Assembly (NCBI RefSeq): GCF_041434935.1
Contig: NZ_CP107964.1
Location: forward strand, 1,984,001 to 2,048,000
Direction of reading: 5' to 3'
Origin: Kitasatospora sp. NBC_00374
GTDB lineage: Bacteria > Actinomycetota > Actinomycetes > Streptomycetales > Streptomycetaceae
Length of the DNA: 64,000 nucleotides
Part shown: piece after piece, positions 8,381 through 21,689 of the stretch
How positions within the stretch are numbered: the stretch's first letter is position 1
Layout: every line of letters begins with the position of its first letter
The notes under the pieces: model-generated
The model's input: only the letters and a program-made list of their open reading frames with translations
Told to the model about the DNA's origin: nothing
Databases searched by the model: none
Position numbers and translations under genes: made by a program

Positions 8381-9166
8381 TCAGATGAACTTCTGCTCGG
8401 CGAGGAAGGTCGCGAGCTGCTTGCCGCCCTCGCCCTCGTCCTTGACGACGGTGCCGGCGGTACGGGCCGGGCGGGCCGCGACGGCCTCGACGGCGGTCCA
8501 GGAGCCGGCCAGGCCGACCTCGTCCGCCTCGATGCCCAGGTCGTCCAGGTCCAGCGACTCGACCGGCTTCTTCTTGGCGGCCATGATGCCCTTGAAGGAC
8601 GGGTAGCGGGCCTCGCCGGACTGGTCGGTGACCGACACGACGGCGGGCAGCTCGGCCTCGACCTGCTCGGTGGCGGCGTCGCCGTCACGGCGGCCCTTGA
8701 CCACGCCGCCCTCGACCGACACCTCGGAGAGCAGGGTGACCTGCGGCAGGCCCAGGCGCTCGGCCAGCAGGGCCGGGAGGACACCCATGGTGCCGTCGGT
8801 GGAGGCCATGCCGCAGACGACCAGGTCGAAGCCGACCTTGTCCAGGGCCTTGGCGATGATCGCGGAGGTACCGATCACGTCGCTGCCGTGGATGTCGTCG
8901 TCGTTGACGTGGACGGCCTTGTCGGCACCCATGGAGAGGGCCTTGCGCAGGGCGTCCTTGGCGTCGTCCGGGCCCACGGTCAGGACGGTGACCTCGGCGT
9001 CGCCGGAGGCCTCGGCGATCCGGAGCGCCTGCTCCACGCCGTACTCGTCCAGCTCCGAAAGGAGGCCGTCGACGCCCTCCCGGTCGGTGGTGGTGTCGTC
9101 CGCGAAGCGACGGTCACCGGTCGCGTCGGGCACGTACTTCACACAGACAACGATCCTCAAGCTCAC
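8381..9166 (-). CDS. etfB: Electron transfer flavoprotein subunit beta
   Basis: 261 residues starting (GTG) SLRIVVCVKYVPDATGDRRF. It has the EtfB hallmarks DEYGVEQALRIAE, VGPDDAKDALRKALSMGADKAVHV and CGMASTDGTMGVLPALLAERLGLPQVT (AMP/FAD-binding loop). AGGAGA upstream of the GTG supports the start. It forms the heterodimeric ETF with the downstream etfA. Two 14-bp palindromes 118-156 bp upstream of the start suggest repression by a TetR-type regulator. Confidence 0.97.
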   Translation of the reverse strand: MSLRIVVCVKYVPDATGDRRFADDTTTDREGVDGLLSELDEYGVEQALRIAEASGDAEVTVLTVGPDDAKDALRKALSMGADKAVHVNDDDIHGSDVIGTSAIIAKALDKVGFDLVVCGMASTDGTMGVLPALLAERLGLPQVTLLSEVSVEGGVVKGRRDGDAATEQVEAELPAVVSVTDQSGEARYPSFKGIMAAKKKPVESLDLDDLGIEADEVGLAGSWTAVEAVAARPARTAGTVVKDEGEGGKQLATFLAEQKFI

Positions 9167-9283
9167 GGCCTGTCTCCTGTACTGGTCTCGTCCGGCGGCT
9201 GCGGCTGTGCAAGGGGCGGAAGTCAGGCTTCCGGGCCCACGCGGGCTGCGTCTTCCTGAGCCCGGCCGGAACTTCCTGGCAGC

Positions 9284-9322
9284 ATACTCGCCAGTAGCTT
9301 AGCCGTCACTACTGGCCAGTAG
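9284..9322. promoter_or_regulatory. Two 14-bp palindromic operators upstream of etfBA
   Basis: A perfect palindrome CTACTGGCCAGTAG sits at 9309-9322 and a 12/14 copy, ATACTCGCCAGTAG, at 9284-9297, 25 bp centre to centre. The half-site TACTGG/CCAGTA is of the size and symmetry bound by TetR-family regulators of fatty-acid and acyl-CoA catabolism. The rest of the 400-bp gap (9167-9569) shows no gene. Confidence 0.65.
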
Positions 9323-9569
9323 CTTAGCGCTGCCCGGGCCCCGGCCGACCGCTCCGCACCCCACCCGGGCCCGGACAGCGGCCCAGGCGAGCAGGGGTGC
9401 GGAACGGCTGCACTGCCGTCTTCGCCCCATCCTGCCCCAGTGCGCGCCGCATACCACCTGACTGGGCGGCAGATCGGCTGTGAGATTGAAGGTCTTGACA
9501 GGCCGACGGCTGACGGTGGCTCCGGAGCACCCCCCGCCCGCGGGCCCGGGAAGGGCCTTCAGACCGCCC

Positions 9570-9983
9570 TCAGACCGCCTCGCCCAGGGCCGCGATCACG
9601 TCCGCCCGGCGCGGCTGTCCGGCCGCGCGCCGGACCACCCGCCCACCGGAGTCCAGCACCAGCACGGTCGGTGTGCGCAGGATCTCCAGGCGCCGCACCA
9701 GGTCCAGCCGCTCCTCGGCGTCCACCTCGACGTGCGCGACACCGTCCACCATCCCGGCCACCTCGGCCAGCACCCGGCGGGTCGCCCGGCAGGGCTGGCA
9801 GAACGCCGTCGAGAACTGGACCAGCGTCGCCCGCTCCCCCAGCCCGGCGCCCAGCTCTGCCGCCGACACCCGCACCGCACCGTCCTTCGCCCGCACCCGC
9901 AGCCTTCCGTCCCGCACGGCGCGCCACAGCCCGAAGGCGCTCGCCACCGCGAGCACGACACCGCACACCACCAACCCGGTCAC
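9570..9983 (-). CDS. Membrane-anchored thioredoxin-like protein
   Basis: 137 residues from a GTG. Residues 2-20 are a hydrophobic anchor (GLVVCGVVLAVASAFGLW). The rest is a thioredoxin fold: TLVQFSTAFCQPCRATRR with active-site CQPC, then cis-Pro in LRTPTVLVLD. It probably reduces or exchanges disulfides at the membrane; sidedness is not certain. It is divergent from the leader peptide/DUF4395 unit, a pairing seen in many streptomycetes and suggestive of a shared sulfur or thiol role. Confidence 0.85.
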   Translation of the reverse strand: MTGLVVCGVVLAVASAFGLWRAVRDGRLRVRAKDGAVRVSAAELGAGLGERATLVQFSTAFCQPCRATRRVLAEVAGMVDGVAHVEVDAEERLDLVRRLEILRTPTVLVLDSGGRVVRRAAGQPRRADVIAALGEAV

Positions 9984-10049
9984 CCGTCCAGTGTGCGGCA
10001 CCGCGCCCCGGCATCGACCGGCGAGGGCCCGGCCGCGTACCATCGCCGC

Positions 10050-10136
10050 GTGGACTCCCTCCCCGCCCGGCCGCTCCGGCTGACCACCCGCCGCGTGGTC
10101 GACCTGTGCCGGGCCACCGCATCGCGCTGTCGCTGA
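10050..10136 (+). CDS. Putative cysteine-containing leader peptide (attenuator uORF)
   Basis: A 28-codon reading frame starting GTG and ending LTTRRVVDLCRATASRCR-stop. The (R)RxVDLxR...xCR pattern matches the streptomycete putative leader peptide family found before sulfur and thiol genes. The two Cys codons (positions 20 and 27) lie near the end, as expected if ribosome stalling on cysteine-tRNA controls the downstream gene. It ends 47 bp before the DUF4395 ATG. The start codon is the least certain part. Confidence 0.6.
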   Translation: MDSLPARPLRLTTRRVVDLCRATASRCR

Positions 10137-10183
10137 CCGCCCACCGCCGTCAGCCCACCAGCCGTGCCGACCCGGAGCCACCC

Positions 10184-10621
10184 ATGCAGATCGACCCGCG
10201 CGGGCCGCGATTCGCCGCCGCGCTCACCAGCCTCCTGCTCGCCGCCGTCCTGATCACCGGCAGCGGCCCGCTGCTCGCCGTCCAGACCGCCGTCTTCGCC
10301 CTGGGCGCGCTGGCCGGCCTGCAGTACTCGCCGTACGGCCTGCTCTACCGCACCCTGCTGCGGCCGCGGCTCGGCCCGCCCCGCGAACTGGAGGACGCCC
10401 GGCCGCCGCGCTTCGCCCAGGGCGTCGGCCTCGCCTTCGGCCTGATCGGCACCGCCGGCTACCTCGGCGGAGCACCCTGGCTCGGGCTGACCGCGACCGC
10501 CTTCGCCCTGGCCGCGGCCTTCCTGAACGCCGCCTTCGGCTACTGCCTCGGCTGCGAGCTGTACCTGGTGCTGCGCCGCGGCCGCGCCCGGCTCGGCACC
10601 GGCCGGGCCACCACCGGCTGA
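10184..10621 (+). CDS. DUF4395 family membrane protein
   Basis: 145 residues starting MQIDPRGPRFAAALTSLLLA. Four hydrophobic segments are visible (about 11-28, 32-48, 84-102, 106-126). The conserved C-terminal FGYCLGCELYL carries a CxxC motif in the last membrane segment. DUF4395 proteins recur next to thioredoxins and sulfurtransferases. A role in thiol or sulfane-sulfur handling in the membrane is plausible but unproven. The GGAG before ATG supports the start. It follows the cysteine leader peptide. Confidence 0.85.
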   Translation: MQIDPRGPRFAAALTSLLLAAVLITGSGPLLAVQTAVFALGALAGLQYSPYGLLYRTLLRPRLGPPRELEDARPPRFAQGVGLAFGLIGTAGYLGGAPWLGLTATAFALAAAFLNAAFGYCLGCELYLVLRRGRARLGTGRATTG

Positions 10622-10805
10622 GCGGGCCGGCGGGAGGCGGATCCCGCGCTCCGGACGCCCTCAGGTGACAGCAGGCACCCCTTCGAGGGATCATCTCGGA
10701 GTAAACACACCCGTGGCCGCTGCCGCGTGCCGCGTCTCGGACGGCCCCGACCTGCGCCCCGGGTACCACCTGACCGGGCACCAGCCCGTGGGAAGTAGGG
10801 CTGAC

Positions 10806-11573
10806 GTGGCAGAGTTCGTGTACCCGCCGGTGATCCGTGCCGCACTCACCTGCTTCCGTGCGCTGGACGTACGGATCAGCATCGTCGGCGCGGAGAACAT
10901 CCCCGCCACCGGCGGCGCCGTGCTGGTGAGCAACCACATCAGCTACCTGGACTTCCTCTTCGCCGGGCTCGGCGCCTTCAAGGGCGGCAAGCGCAAGACC
11001 CGATTCATGGCCAAGGACGACGTCTTCAAGCACGCCGTCTCCGGCCCGCTGATGCGCGGCATGAAGCACATCCCGGTGGACCGCACCGACGGCCAGCCCG
11101 CCTACGAGGCCGCGGTCAAGGCGCTCAAGGACGGCGAGGTGGTCGGTGTCTTCCCCGAGGCCACCATCAGCCGCTCCTTCACCCTGAAGAAGTTCAAGAC
11201 CGGCGCCGCCCGGATGGCCGCCGACTCCGGCGCACCGCTGCTGCCGGTGATCCTCTGGGGCACCCAGCAGCTCTGGACCAAGGGCCGCCCCAAGACCCTC
11301 ACCAAGCGCCACGTCCCGGTCACCATCATGATCGGCGAGCCGATCCGGCTCACCCCCGAGGACAAGCCGGTGATGGTCACCCGCCGGCTGCGCGCCGCGA
11401 TGACCGAGATGCTCGACCGCGCCCAGCGCGACTACCCGGGCAAGCCCGCCGGACCCGAGGACAGCTGGTGGATCCCGGCCCACCTGGGCGGCACCGCGCC
11501 GACCCTGGAGGTCGCCGAGGCCGAGGACGAGGCGGAGGCCGCCGAGAAGGCCGCCCGCCGCGCCGAGCGCTGA
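10806..11573 (+). CDS. 1-acylglycerol-3-phosphate O-acyltransferase (PlsC family)
   Basis: 255 residues from GTG at 10806 (VAEFVYPPVIRAALTCFRALD), the usual N-terminus of streptomycete homologs. PlsC motif I is NHISYLD near 42-48, with the acceptor-site motif GVFPEATIS and the later VILWGTQQLW. It should transfer an acyl group to lysophosphatidic acid at the membrane in phospholipid synthesis. The C-terminus (last 40 residues) is an Ala/Glu-rich charged tail. A longer in-frame version starting at 10665 is possible but extends into sequence without family similarity. Confidence 0.85.
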   Translation: MAEFVYPPVIRAALTCFRALDVRISIVGAENIPATGGAVLVSNHISYLDFLFAGLGAFKGGKRKTRFMAKDDVFKHAVSGPLMRGMKHIPVDRTDGQPAYEAAVKALKDGEVVGVFPEATISRSFTLKKFKTGAARMAADSGAPLLPVILWGTQQLWTKGRPKTLTKRHVPVTIMIGEPIRLTPEDKPVMVTRRLRAAMTEMLDRAQRDYPGKPAGPEDSWWIPAHLGGTAPTLEVAEAEDEAEAAEKAARRAER

Positions 11574-11580
11574 CCGTCCG

Positions 11581-11611
11581 CCGGTGGAGCCCGCCGGGCG
11601 GGCTCCACCGG
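11581..11611. terminator. Terminator hairpin after the acyltransferase
   Basis: A 13-bp stem (11581-11593 with 11599-11611, 5-nt loop) begins 7 bp after the stop codon. Confidence 0.7.
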
Positions 11612-11724
11612 GGTCTGACGACCCGCTCCCCTGCGGCACCCGGACTTCCGCCACCGGGCCGGTTGAGGTAGACCTGACACGGTGCCAGCCGCTCCGCGGC
11701 CCATTCCGAGCAGGGGAGACCACC

Positions 11725-12687
11725 ATGCCCGAGATCTCGCACCGCATCGTCCGATCGACCGGCGGCCTCGACATGCGCATCGCGGAGGCCGGCACCGGCC
11801 CCCTCGTCCTGCTGCTGCACGGCTTCCCCGAGAGCTGGTACTCCTGGCGGCACCAGCTGACCGCCCTCGCCGAAGCCGGCTACCACGCCGTCGCCCCCGA
11901 CCAGCGCGGCTACGGCGCCACCGGCGGCCCCGACGCGGTCGAGCAGTACAGCATCCTGCACCTGGCCGGTGACGCGCTCGGCCTGCTCCCCGCCCTCGGC
12001 GCCGACCGCGTGGTGGTGGTCGGCCACGACTGGGGCGCCCCGGTCGCCTGGCACACCGCACTGCTGCGGCCCGACCTGGTCCGGGGCGTGGTCGGCCTCT
12101 CCGTACCGCCGCTCCCCCGCGGCGACCACCGACCCCTCGCGACACTGCGTCAACTGCCGGGCGACCCACACTACATGGTCTACTTCCAGCAGTCCGGCCC
12201 GGCCGAGTCCGAGCTGGGCCGGGACCTGCCGACCACCTTCCGCCGCCTCTTCGGCGGCCGCGCGCGACTCCATGACTCCGGGCTGCCGCTGGTGCCCCGG
12301 GACGGCGGGTTCCTGGACGTCTTCGACGACCCGACGGAGCTCCCGGACTGGCTCACCGAAGCCGACATCGCCTTCTACACCGCCGAGTTCGCCACCCACG
12401 GCTTCGCCCGCCCGCTGAACTGGTACCGCAATCTGGACCGCAACTGGGAGCTCACCGCCGCCTGGCACACCGCCCGGATGGAGCCACCCGCCCTGCTCAT
12501 CGCCGGCGAGCACGACCTGGTGGTCGCCAACCCCCGCACCAGGGCTGCCCTCGCCGAACTCCACCACCACGTCCCCCGGTTGCAGGAGACGGTCTGGCTC
12601 CCCGGCACCGGCCACTGGACCCAGCAGGAACGTCCCAAGGAGGTCAACGAGGCCCTCATCCACTTCCTCCAGGGCCTCGACGACTGA
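11725..12687 (+). CDS. Alpha/beta hydrolase, epoxide hydrolase-like
   Basis: 320 residues. The oxyanion motif HGFPESWYSWR (HGxP) is near 32-42, the nucleophile elbow GHDWGAPVAW has Asp as nucleophile (near 101), as in soluble epoxide hydrolases and haloalkane dehalogenases. The catalytic His is in GTGHWTQQERP near the C-terminus. The PDQRGYGATGGP stretch is also typical of epoxide hydrolases. The substrate is unknown. GGGGAGA supports the ATG at 11725. The gene is monocistronic, with a hairpin after it. Confidence 0.86.
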   Translation: MPEISHRIVRSTGGLDMRIAEAGTGPLVLLLHGFPESWYSWRHQLTALAEAGYHAVAPDQRGYGATGGPDAVEQYSILHLAGDALGLLPALGADRVVVVGHDWGAPVAWHTALLRPDLVRGVVGLSVPPLPRGDHRPLATLRQLPGDPHYMVYFQQSGPAESELGRDLPTTFRRLFGGRARLHDSGLPLVPRDGGFLDVFDDPTELPDWLTEADIAFYTAEFATHGFARPLNWYRNLDRNWELTAAWHTARMEPPALLIAGEHDLVVANPRTRAALAELHHHVPRLQETVWLPGTGHWTQQERPKEVNEALIHFLQGLDD

Positions 12688-12708
12688 GCAACACCCCTGG
12701 TGAGCTGG

Positions 12709-12732
12709 GCCTTTCGGGTACCGCCGAAAGGC
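12709..12732. terminator. Terminator hairpin after the hydrolase
   Basis: Inverted repeat GCCTTTCGG (12709-12717) with CCGAAAGGC (12724-12732), 22 bp past the hydrolase stop. Confidence 0.55.
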
Positions 12733-12802
12733 TTGGCTGACCGCCCGGCCCCGCTGTGAGGATGTTCCCGGACGCACCGAGAACCCCTCCGGAGGAGAGC
12801 CG

Positions 12803-13720
12803 ATGAACCGCCGACCAGCTGTCCGCGGAGCAAGGTCCAGCCTGGTGTCCGTCGCGCTGACGGCCGCCACGGCCGCCCTCCTGAGCGGCGGCTGCGGCGG
12901 CCCGTCGGGCCCCGCCCGCGAGCCGATACGTGAGATCACGGCCGGGGAGCAGGCCCTGCTCGCACGGACCGAAGCACTCCTGGTCTCCCGCTGCATGCAG
13001 CAGCACGGCTTCCGTTACGACGCCCCGCCCGCCGCCGAACCGGCCGTCCGCGAGTTCCGCTACGTCGTCGACGACGTCGCCTGGGCCCGCGAACACGGCT
13101 ACGGCACCCGGGACCGGCGGAGACTGGCCGAGGCCGCGGACGCGAGCCCCGTACAGCAGTACTTCAAGAGCCTGCCTCCGGAACGGCAGCAGGCCGCGCG
13201 GGCAGCGCTCCACGGAGAGCGGCCCACCGGCCTGTCCGTCACCCTCCCGGGCGGTGCCCGGCTCACCTCCAGCGACAGCAGCTGCACGGCCGAGGCCCAG
13301 CGACTCCTCTACCGGGACCTGCCCCGCTGGTTCGAGGCCCGTACGGTGGTCGCCAACCTCGCGCCCCTGTACGGCTCGCAGGTCGAGCAGGACTCCCGGT
13401 TCACCGCCGCGGCGGCCCAGTGGGCAGCGTGCATGGCCGACGCCGGCCACCCCTATCCGACCCCCGGGGCCATCCAGAACGCACTGCCCGAGCTCACCGC
13501 GGGCCTCGCCCCGTCCCAGGCCGACGCCCTTGAGGTCGAACTCGCCACCGCCGAGGCCGAATGCGCCACGAGGACCGGGCTGGCGGCCACCGCCAGGGAG
13601 CTCGACGGCTTCTACGGAAACCAGGTCCGAGAGCGCTACCGGGCCGAGCTCGACAGCCGGCTCCGGCTCCAGCTGGAGGCCCTCTCCCGGGTGGACAGCC
13701 TCACCGAGCCCACCTCGTAG
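12803..13720 (+). CDS. Putative secreted lipoprotein of unknown function
   Basis: 305 residues. The N-terminal Arg-rich signal with hydrophobic core VSVALTAATAALLSGGC ends in a lipobox (SGGC, Cys about residue 31). The mature part is helical, with paired Cys (VSRCMQQHGF, DSSCTAEAQ, WAACMADAGHPY, EAECATRTGL). The CMxxxG(F/Y)xY-type repeats occur in a family of streptomycete extracytoplasmic proteins with no known role. Its ATG has GGAGGAGA upstream. Nothing around it indicates a function. Confidence 0.78.
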   Translation: MNRRPAVRGARSSLVSVALTAATAALLSGGCGGPSGPAREPIREITAGEQALLARTEALLVSRCMQQHGFRYDAPPAAEPAVREFRYVVDDVAWAREHGYGTRDRRRLAEAADASPVQQYFKSLPPERQQAARAALHGERPTGLSVTLPGGARLTSSDSSCTAEAQRLLYRDLPRWFEARTVVANLAPLYGSQVEQDSRFTAAAAQWAACMADAGHPYPTPGAIQNALPELTAGLAPSQADALEVELATAEAECATRTGLAATARELDGFYGNQVRERYRAELDSRLRLQLEALSRVDSLTEPTS

Positions 13721-13807
13721 CCACCCTTCCCCCATTGCCTGCCGCGGCGAGACCGCCACGGCACCGATGTGCCGCGCCCGACGCGACACACGTCCCTGAG
13801 GAGCACC

Positions 13808-14188
13808 ATGCAGATCAAGAAGGCCGCCTTCGCACTCACGCTCGCCGCGGCGGCGCTGGTCGGCGCCGGAAGCACCCCGGCCTCGGCGCACGCCGTCACC
13901 CCGAACGGCAACGTCTACGTGTACGACCGCGCCGAGCAGAACGGCGCCTACTGTGCGACCGGCAACAACGTCTACGACTACCGCTACTTCCCGGGCTGCG
14001 GCGACTTCAACGACCGTACGTCCTCGGCCTGGAACAACGGTTATGCCGACAGCATGCCGGCGGTGAAGTTCTACACAGCCATGGCCTACGGCGGCAACTT
14101 CGTCGTCTGCCTGATGGACGGCGACTCCGTCGACTACCTGGGCTACGACAACCAGATCTCGTCGCACAGGTGGGCCTCCGGCTGCTGA
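13808..14188 (+). CDS. Small secreted protein, peptidase inhibitor I36/crystallin-like
   Basis: 126 residues with a clear Sec signal peptide (cleavage after ASA, about residue 27). The mature domain of about 98 residues has four Cys (YCATGN, PGCGDF, VVCLMD and the C-terminal SGC), so two disulfides are likely. NGNVYVYDRAEQNGAYC resembles the beta/gamma-crystallin-like fold of family I36 inhibitors such as SMPI, but similarity is loose. GAGGAG precedes the ATG. A strong terminator follows. Inhibition of an extracellular protease is only a guess. Confidence 0.7.
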   Translation: MQIKKAAFALTLAAAALVGAGSTPASAHAVTPNGNVYVYDRAEQNGAYCATGNNVYDYRYFPGCGDFNDRTSSAWNNGYADSMPAVKFYTAMAYGGNFVVCLMDGDSVDYLGYDNQISSHRWASGC

Positions 14189-14230
14189 TGCCTCACCACA
14201 GCTGATCCGGTGATCCGGTCCGGAAACGCG

Positions 14231-14265
14231 AGAAGCCCCTCCCGGGTGACCCGGGAGGGGCTTCT
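14231..14265. terminator. Strong bidirectional terminator between the small secreted protein gene and the rRNA operon
   Basis: A perfect 16-bp stem (14231-14246 with 14250-14265) with loop TGA. It lies just past the 3' end of 5S rRNA on the minus strand and also downstream of the plus-strand secreted protein gene. Confidence 0.85.
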
Positions 14266-14275
14266 CTGAAAGATT

Positions 14276-14394
14276 GTTCGGCGGCGTCCTACTCTCCCAC
14301 AGGGTCCCCCCTGCAGTACCATCGGCGCTTTGAGGCTTAGCTTCCGGGTTCGGAATGTAACCGGGCGTTTCCCTCACGCTATGACCACCGAAAC
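14276..14394 (-). rRNA. rrf: 5S ribosomal RNA
   Basis: About 119 nt. The minus strand begins GTTTCGGTGGTCATAGCG and ends in CGCCGCCGAAC, the actinobacterial 5S sequence. It is the last gene of the 16S-23S-5S operon, about 85 nt after 23S. The end positions are accurate to a few bases. Confidence 0.95.
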
Positions 14395-14478
14395 ACTATG
14401 AAACTGTCAACCGCACCAGCCATGTGACCAAACCTGGCTGGGGTCGTTGTTTCAGAACAACACAGTGGACGCGAGCAA

Positions 14479-19408
<4,930 letters not shown>

Positions 19409-19745
19409 CTACCGGTCATCCGGTAACCACTCGCGTTGAGCGGCACGGCAACCACCGGAATAGGGCGGCCCCGCGCACTGCGTCCTCGCTAGTGTTTTGT
19501 TACTAAAGGAATCTCCAACCGATCCGAAAGGACCGGCCGGGGATGTCAACATATCTGGCGTTGACTTTTGGCACGCTGTTGAGTTCTCAAGGAACGGACA
19601 CTTCCTTCGGACCGCCTTCCAGCGGGCCCTCCGGGCGCTTCGTTCTTTCGTGTTTCAAGCTTATCAGATGCTTTCCGCTCCGTTTTCCGGAGTTTCATTC
19701 ATCGGATTTCGCTTCGGCCTTTCGGCGCTCCCGAACTCTAGCAGA
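19409..19745 (-). promoter_or_regulatory. rRNA operon leader with tandem promoter-like elements and antitermination box
   Basis: Reading the minus strand, -10-like elements TAGAGT (19735-19740) and GATAAG (19660-19665) are followed by the conserved CTTGAGAACTCAACAG block (19577-19592) with TGCCAAAAGTCAA just after it, the standard streptomycete rrn leader/antitermination sequence. The 16S start is about 170 bp further. The -35 boxes are weak, as is usual for these promoters. No gene is seen between 19409 and 19869. Confidence 0.6.
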
Positions 19746-19803
19746 GTTTCTCGGGCCGTTTTCCCGGGCTCCGAATCGAATTCATCTCTGATTCCGAACG
19801 GCC

Positions 19804-19844
19804 GCGGGGCAACCCGGAGAACATTACGCTCCGGGCTGCCCCGC
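19804..19844. terminator. Terminator of the DUF6421-SDR-ltaE operon
   Basis: A 16-bp stem with one wobble (19804-19819 with 19829-19844, 9-nt loop) lies 26 bp past the ltaE stop on the minus strand and separates it from the rrn promoters. Confidence 0.75.
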
Positions 19845-19869
19845 GTCAAACCGGGCTCGGGCAGGCGGG

Positions 19870-20943
19870 TCAGGCCCGGCCCAGCTCCTCGATCAGTGCC
19901 GCCACGAAGGCGTCGATGTCGGCCTCGGTGGTGTCGAAGGCGGTCATCCAGCGGACCTCACCGGTCTGCTCGTCCCAGAAGTAGAAGCGGTAACGCTTCT
20001 GCAGTCGCTCGCTGACCTCACGGGGGAGGATCGCGAAGACCGCGTTGGACTCCACCGGCCGCACCACGGTGACGCCGTCGATCTCGCTTACGGCCGTCAC
20101 CAGCCGCTGGGCCATCGCGTTCGCGTGGCCGGCGTTGCGCAGCCACAGGTCGCCGGCCAGCAGCGCCTCGAACTGGACCGAGACGAAGCGCATCTTCGAC
20201 GCGAGCTGCATCGACATCTTGCGCAGGAACTTCAGGTCCCGGACCCGGTCGGGGTTGAGCACGACCACGGCCTCGCCGAACAGCAGGCCGTTCTTGGTGC
20301 CGCCGTACGAGAGCACGTCGACACCGGCGTCCGTGGTGAACGCGCGTAGCGGGAGACCCTGGGCCGCGGCGGCGTTCGCCAGGCGCGAGCCGTCGAGGTG
20401 GACCAGCATGCCGCGCTCGTGGGCGTGGTCGCAGATCGCCTTGATCTCGTCGGGCGTGTAGACCGTGCCGAGCTCGGTGGACTGGGCGATCGAGACGGCG
20501 AGCGGCTGTGCGCGGTGCTCGTCGCCCCAGCCCCAGGCCTGGAGGTCGATCAGCTCGGGGGTGAGCTTGCCGTCCGGGGTCGGGACGGTCAGTACCTTGA
20601 TGCCCGCGATCTTCTCGGGGGCGCCGCACTCGTCCACGTTGATGTGGGCGCTCTCGGCGGCGACGACCGCGCCCCAGCGCGGCAGCAGGGCCTGGAGGGC
20701 GACGACGTTGGCACCGGTGCCGTTGAAGACGGGGTACGCCTCGGCGCGCTCGCCGAAGTGGCTCCGGAAGACCTGCTGCAGGTGCTCGGTGTACTGGTCC
20801 TCGCCGTAGGCGATCTGGTGGCCGCCGTTGGCCACCGCGAACGCCGCCAGGATCTCGGGGTGCACGCCGGCGTAGTTGTCGCTGGCGAATCCGCGGACGG
20901 AGGGGTCGTGCCGCCGGACGGCGTCGGTGTGGGGGGTGGTCAT
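19870..20943 (-). CDS. ltaE: Low-specificity L-threonine aldolase
   Basis: 357 residues, PLP-dependent fold type I. ASDNYAGVHPEIL at the N-terminus, FNGTGANV, AESAHINVDE, HLDGSRLANA, and the PLP lysine in SYGGTKNGLLFGEA (near 212). It cleaves L-threonine or L-allo-threonine to glycine and acetaldehyde. Its ATG overlaps the stop of the SDR gene (ATGA), so it is the third gene of a tightly coupled operon. The usual family length is 330-360, so it is intact. Confidence 0.9.
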   Translation of the reverse strand: MTTPHTDAVRRHDPSVRGFASDNYAGVHPEILAAFAVANGGHQIAYGEDQYTEHLQQVFRSHFGERAEAYPVFNGTGANVVALQALLPRWGAVVAAESAHINVDECGAPEKIAGIKVLTVPTPDGKLTPELIDLQAWGWGDEHRAQPLAVSIAQSTELGTVYTPDEIKAICDHAHERGMLVHLDGSRLANAAAAQGLPLRAFTTDAGVDVLSYGGTKNGLLFGEAVVVLNPDRVRDLKFLRKMSMQLASKMRFVSVQFEALLAGDLWLRNAGHANAMAQRLVTAVSEIDGVTVVRPVESNAVFAILPREVSERLQKRYRFYFWDEQTGEVRWMTAFDTTEADIDAFVAALIEELGRA

Positions 20944-21689
20944 CGGGCTGTCAGCCACAGGTGCTGTCCGTTCAGTTCTGCTGCGGGGCGGTCCCAGAGA
21001 CCGGCGAGGGTCTCGGCCAGGTCGGCGGTGTCGGTGAAGCCTGCGAACTTGGCGTCCGGCTTCTCGGCCCGCATCTCCGGGCTGACCAGGGCCTTGATCA
21101 CAAGAATGGCGGCCGCGGCGGTGGGCTCGCCGTTGTCGGCGGTGGTCTCCTTCACGAAGGAGTGCGCCATGGAGAGGGTCCAGGCCTCGGTGGCGGCCTT
21201 GGCGGCGGCGTACGCGGCGCCGCCGGCGGTGGGCTTGTGCGCGGCGGCAGCGCCGACCATCGCGAACCGGCCGGACTCGCTGCGCAGCAGGGCGGGCTGG
21301 AACGCGAGCGAGGTGTGCTGGAGGGTGCGGACGACGGTGTCGTGCAGGAAGTCCCAGTCGTCTATGCGGCTCTCGAAGAAGGACTTGCTGCCGCGCCAGC
21401 CGCCGACCAGGTGGAAGAGGCCGTCGACGTGGCCGTGCTCGGCCTCCAGGTGGTCGGCCCAGTCGTGGACCTCCTGCGGGTCGAGCAGGTCGATGATCTG
21501 ACCGGTGATCTTGGCGCCGCCGACGGCGGTACGGACCGAGTCGACCGCGGTGTCCAGCCGCCGCTGGTCGATGTCGGCGCCGATGACGGTCGCGCCCTCG
21601 GCCGCGAGGCGGCGCATGGTGGCCTGGCCGGCCGGGCCGCTGGCTCCGGCGACCGCGATGACCTTGCCTTCGAGACGGGGGGTGTTCAC
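20940..21689 (-). CDS. Short-chain dehydrogenase/reductase family protein
   Basis: 249 residues. The cofactor motif is VAGASGPAGQATMRRL (TGxxxGxG variant, residues 13-21), followed by GADIDQRR. The expected catalytic Ser-Tyr-x-x-x-Lys reads AAYAAAKAATEAW, so Tyr and Lys are present (Tyr near 160). It probably uses NAD(P)(H); the substrate is unknown. Its start overlaps the DUF6421 stop and its stop overlaps the ltaE start, so the three proteins are likely made together and may act in one pathway. Confidence 0.85.
   Translation of the reverse strand: MNTPRLEGKVIAVAGASGPAGQATMRRLAAEGATVIGADIDQRRLDTAVDSVRTAVGGAKITGQIIDLLDPQEVHDWADHLEAEHGHVDGLFHLVGGWRGSKSFFESRIDDWDFLHDTVVRTLQHTSLAFQPALLRSESGRFAMVGAAAAHKPTAGGAAYAAAKAATEAWTLSMAHSFVKETTADNGEPTAAAAILVIKALVSPEMRAEKPDAKFAGFTDTADLAETLAGLWDRPAAELNGQHLWLTAR

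Noticed and set aside
10254..11795. A long minus-strand open frame opposite DUF4395 and the acyltransferase
   Set aside because: Antisense shadow of the PlsC-type gene, with no recognisable domain.
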